From the NCBI GenBank assembly GCA_029961685.1, contig JARWKL010000004.1:19838348-19902347 (forward strand): a stretch of 64,000 bases of DNA, written 5' to 3'. The translations under genes and the position numbers were made by a program. This document shows positions 59,767 through 64,000 of the stretch, in pieces; position 1 is the first letter of the stretch; each line of letters starts with the position of its first letter. Origin of the DNA: Aristolochia californica. Its lineage: Eukaryota > Streptophyta > Magnoliopsida > Piperales > Aristolochiaceae. A model generated the notes under the pieces. It saw only the letters and a list, made by a program, of their open reading frames with translations, searched no databases and was not told where the DNA came from.

Positions 59767-62700
59767 GAGATAAAAGGAAAATAGATCACAAAAAAATAAA
59801 AATTTTAGAGTTTATGTATGGAAAGAATTTTAAAAAATAAATAGATGTAAGTAAATAAAATTTATTCACACACCAGACATGAACACAAAAGTTTTGTTAT
59901 CCAAGTTTGGGTAATTCCACTAGCTCAACCCTAATAGCTCGGAATTTTATAAGAAAGAGATTTTTCTTCACATGTTTTAAAAAATGGATATGCATGCTTG
60001 AAACATGTTAAAGATTCAAATGACCTATGGATCCAAACCTTTTAAAGAGAATAACTTTACATTCTCAAATGAACGTGCGGAGGAATATTTACCTGAGTCA
60101 AACAAGCCATTATTTTGCAACTTTACAAAAAGTTGGCCTAACGATCATAGATTATTGTAAAGTGATTCATCATGCATAATGGGTTACATTTTTTTTAGAA
60201 ATGACTTATGGCTAGGGAGTCAACACTCAGTGAAAAATCCCCTCCTCCCCCTTTTCTCGACGATTGCAGAACCTGATATATAAAAACTAAAAACAGTTTA
60301 CAATCCCTAAAAATTACAAACACTTTTCGAAATTATCTCTCTCTACATTTGTGCATTGTGCATTTCTATTTTAGATGTATACTATTTTCTTAAATCACAA
60401 CTTGAGCTTTCACTTTCCCTTTATCTTGTAAAAAAAAAAAAGATAAAAGGCAAATAGATCACAACAAAAAGAAAATTTTAGAGTCTATATATGGAAAGAA
60501 TTTAAAACAAGAAAAAAATGTAAGTAAAGAAAATTTATTCACTCAACACAAATGAACACAAAATTTTGTTTTCTAAGTTTGGGGAATTCCAATAGTTCAA
60601 CCATAATAGTTCGGAATATTATAAGAAAGAGATTTTTCTAGACATGTTTTCAAAAAGGGATATACATGCTTGGAACATTTTAAAGATGCAAATGACCTAA
60701 GGATCCAAACTTTTTAAAGAGAATAACATTAAATTTTCAAGTGAACGTGCGGTGGGATGTTTACCCGAATGAAACAAACTATTATTTTGCCCATTTACAA
60801 AAAACTGAAGTAACGATCATAGATGATTGTAAAGTGATTTGTCATGAGTAACGGGCTATATTTTTTGATGAATTGACTTATGGATTGGGATTCACACTCA
60901 GTTAAAAATCTGTTGCCTCCCCCATTTCCCGACGATTGCAGAACCTGATGTATAAAACCTAAAAAGAGTTTACAATCCCTAAAAATTACAAACACTTTTT
61001 GGAATTATCTCTCTCTACTTTTGTGCATAGTGCATTTCCATTTTAGATGTATACTTTTTTCTTAAATCAAAACTTGAGTTTTCACTTTCCCTTCATCTCG
61101 TAAACAAAAAAATGAGATAAAAGGCGAATAGATCACAACAAAATGAAAATTTTAGAGTTTATGTATAGAAAGAATTTAAAGAAATAAACAAATGTGAGTA
61201 AATAAAATTTATTCAAACACCACAAATGAACAAAAAATTTTGTTATCCAAGTTTGGGAAATTCCACTAGTTCAACCCCAATTGTTCGGAATTTTATAAGA
61301 AGGAGACTTTTCTACTCATGTTTTAAAAATTGGATATGCAAGCTTGAAACATGTTAAATATGCAAATGACCTATGGATGCAAACCTTTTAAAGAGAATAA
61401 CATTAAATTCTCAAGTGAACGTGTGGTGGGATATTTACCCGAGTCAAACAAGCCATTATTTTGCAACTTTACAAAAAGTTGGCCTAACGATCATAGATGA
61501 TTGTAAGGTGATTCATCATGCGTAAAGGGTTATATTTTTGTAAGGAATGACTTATGGATAGGGAGACAACACTCAGTGAAAAATCCCCTCCTCCCCTTTT
61601 CCCGATGAATGCAGAAACTGATATATAAAAACTAAAAAGAGATTACAATGCCTAAAAATTACAGACAGTTTTCAGAATTATCTCTCACTACATTTATGCA
61701 TTGTTCATTTCTATTTTTGATGTATACTTTTTTTTTCAATCAAAACTTGAGCTTTCACTTTTCGTTTATCTCGTAAACAAAAAAAAGACATAAAAGTAAA
61801 ATTGATCACAACAAAATGTAAATTTTAGAGTTTATGTATGGAAAGAATTTAAAGAAAGAAACAAATTTAAGTAAAAAAAATTTATTCACACACCACAAAT
61901 GAACACAAAAGTTTTGTTATCCAAGTTTGGGGAATTCCATTAGTTCAACCCTAATAGCTCGAAATCTTATAAGAAAGATGTTTTTCTTCACATGTTTGAA
62001 AAAATGGATATGCATGCTTGAAACATGTTAAAAATTCAAATGACCTATGGATCCAAACCTTTTAAAGAGAACAACATTAATTCTCAAGTGAGCGTGCGGA
62101 GGGATATTTACCTAAGTCAAGCAAGCCATCATTTTGCCCATTTACAAAAAGTTGACCTAACGGTCATAGAAGATTGTAAAGAGATTTATCATGCATAACA
62201 GACTATATTTTTGTAAGGAATGACTTAAGGATTGGGAGTCAACAGTCAGTAAAAAATCCCCCGCCTCCCCCTTTTTTCGACAATTTCATAACCTAATATA
62301 TAAAAACTAAAAAGAGTTTACAATCCCTAAAATTACTGACATATTTTTGAATTATCACTCTCTAAATTTGTGCATTGTGCATTTCTATTTTAGATGTATA
62401 CTTTTTTCTTAAATCAAAACTTGAGTTTTCACTTTCCCTTTATCTCATAAACAAAAAAAGAGATAAAAGGCAAATAGATCACAACAAAATAAAAATTTTA
62501 GATTTTATGTATCAAAATATTTTAAAGCGATAAACAAATGTAAGTAAAGAAAATTTATTCACACGCCACAAATGAACACAAAAGTTTTGTTATCCAAGTT
62601 TGGGAAATTCCACTAGTTCAACCCTAATAGCTCAAACTTTTATAAGAAAGAGATTTTTCTACACATGTTTTAAAAAATGGATATGCATGCTTGAAATTTT

Positions 62701-64000
62701 TAAATATGCAAATGAAATATGGATCCAAACCTTTTAAAGAGAATAACATTAAATTCCCAAGTGAACGTGCGATGGGATATTTAACGGAGTCAAACAAGCC
62801 ATTATTTTTCCTGTTTACAAAACGTTGACCTAACGATCTTAGCTAATTGTAACGTGATTTATCATAAGGAACAAGCTTTAATTTTGTAAGGAACGACTTA
62901 TGAATATGGAGTCAACATGCATGCAGTTAAAAATCTCCCGCCTGCCCCTTTTCTTGACGATTGCAGAACCTGATATGTAAAAACTAAAAAGAGTTTACAA
63001 TCCCTCAAAATTACAGACATTTTTTTGAATTATCTCTCTCTACATTTGTGCATTGTCAATTTCCTTTTTAGATGTATACTTTTTTCTTAAAAAAAAAAAT
63101 TTGAGTTTTCACTTTCCCTTCATCTCGTAAACAAAAAAAAAAGAGATAAAAGGCAAATAGATCAGAACAAAATGAAAATTTTAGAGTTTATGTATGGAAA
63201 TAATTTAAAGCAATAAACAAATGTTAGTAAAGAAAATTGATTCACACACCAAAAATGAACACAAAAGTTTTGTTATCCAAGTTTGGGTAATTCAACTAGC
63301 TCAACCCTATTAGCTCGAAATTTTATAAGAAAGAGATTTTTCTACACATGTTTTAAAAAAGGGATATGCATGCTTCAAACATGTTAAAGATTCAAGTGAC
63401 CTATGGAGTTAAACCTTTTAAACAGAATAACTTTAAATTCTCAAGTGAACGTGCGGAGGTATATTTACCCGAGTCAAACAAGCCATTATTTTGCAAAGGA
63501 ATTCATCATGTGTAATCAGTTATATTTTTGTATGGAATGATTTATGGATAGGACTCAGTGAAAAATCCCTGCCTCCCCCTTTTCCCGACGATTGCAAAAC
63601 CTGATATTTAAAAACTAGAAAGAGTTTACAATCCCTAAAATTACAGACACTTTTCAGAATTATCTCTCTACATTTGTGCATTGTGCATTTCTATTTTAGA
63701 TATATACTTTTTTCTTAAATCCAAACTTGAGCTTTCACTTTCCCTTTATCTCGTAAACAAAAAAAAGACATAAAAGGCAAATTGATCACAACAAAATGAA
63801 AATTTTAGAGTTTATGTATGGAAAGAATTTAAAGCAAGAAGCAAAAGTAAGTAAAGAAAATTTATTCACACACCACAAATGAACACAAAAGTTTTGGTAT
63901 CCAAGTTTGGGCAATTCCATTAGTTCAACCCTAATAGTTTGGAATTTTATTAGAAGGAGATTTTTCTACTCATGTTTTAAGAAAGGGATATCCAATCTTG

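Larger units (their letters stand above)
57904..64000. repeat. Satellite DNA array, right part after the insertion
   Basis: The same satellite resumes in the same orientation and phase directly after the target-site duplication of the LTR element. The interrupted monomer began at 55,929 and is finished here. Later starts are 58,523, 58,840, 59,514, 60,197, 60,868, 61,543, 62,216, 62,889 and 63,533 (the last is cut by the window end). From 58,840 most monomers carry CAGAACC after the C-rich tract, as in the first 20 kb, rather than the CAAAACC of the middle of the array. The subfamily therefore changes close to the insertion but not exactly at it. Confidence 0.96.

Noticed and set aside
1..64000. 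CRISPR array
   Set aside because: Regular repeats are present, but the unit is ~674 bp of continuous satellite with no short repeat/unique spacer pattern, and the context is a plant genome.
1..64000. tRNA or rRNA genes, including a tRNA-derived repeat
   Set aside because: Only a box-B-like motif recurs; no box A, cloverleaf or rRNA landmark was seen. The 674-bp unit is not a 5S spacer because no 5S gene sequence is present.
1..64000. Yeast/mammal-type CENP-B box or long telomere repeats
   Set aside because: No convincing CENP-B box core was seen in the monomer landmarks, and AACCCTAA occurs singly rather than in tandem.

Overview
The window is almost entirely one plant-type satellite DNA array and holds no recognisable cellular gene. 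About 62 of the 64 kb is a head-to-tail tandem repeat with a modal monomer of about 674 bp. I placed 95 monomer starts by eye, using the landmark AGGAATGACTTATGG as the start. All copies lie in one orientation, are clearly AT-rich, and run off both window edges. The only other element is a 1,949-bp non-autonomous LTR retrotransposon at 55,950-57,898. Its primer-binding site matches the 3' end of plant initiator tRNA-Met, so the source is very probably a flowering plant, from a heterochromatic (pericentromeric, centromeric or subtelomeric) block. I do not recognise the satellite family and cannot name the species.

Layout: (1) 1-18,493, the most rearranged part: monomers of recognisable types recur as short cassettes (A-B-C-D-E and others), with internal deletions, a ~200-bp duplication and chimeric monomers. 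(2) 18,494-23,139, a transitional zone with a 90-bp tandem duplication. (3) 23,140-25,819, four closely related monomers. (4) 25,820-41,821, a regular subfamily containing a very recent tandem duplication of a five-monomer, 3.3-kb unit (copies differ at about four bases plus four small length changes). (5) 41,822-55,949, a regular subfamily with signs of a ~9-monomer (about 6 kb) higher-order repeat and one unequal-exchange fusion. (6) The LTR element, inserted within one monomer and flanked by the 5-bp target duplication TTGGT. (7) 57,904-64,000, the array resumes, with one monomer cut to 317 bp and a return to the left-end subfamily.

The LTR element has LTRs of 428 and 456 bp; the difference is exactly one 28-bp repeat unit, and there are five substitutions, so insertion is recent. 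Its ~1.07-kb interior is much more GC-rich than the array and has no reverse transcriptase, integrase or protease. It carries a 247-codon frame broken once by TAG, a 37-bp near-perfect palindrome, a 27-A tract and a purine tract.

The short ORFs scattered through the satellite recur at the same monomer phase because the repeats are similar; they are not called as genes. The points of most interest are the visible unequal-crossover joints, the 3.3-kb duplication, a C26 expansion inside a conserved C-rich tract, the TATA-like and dyad motifs repeated about every 674 bp, and the odd interior of the retrotransposon.
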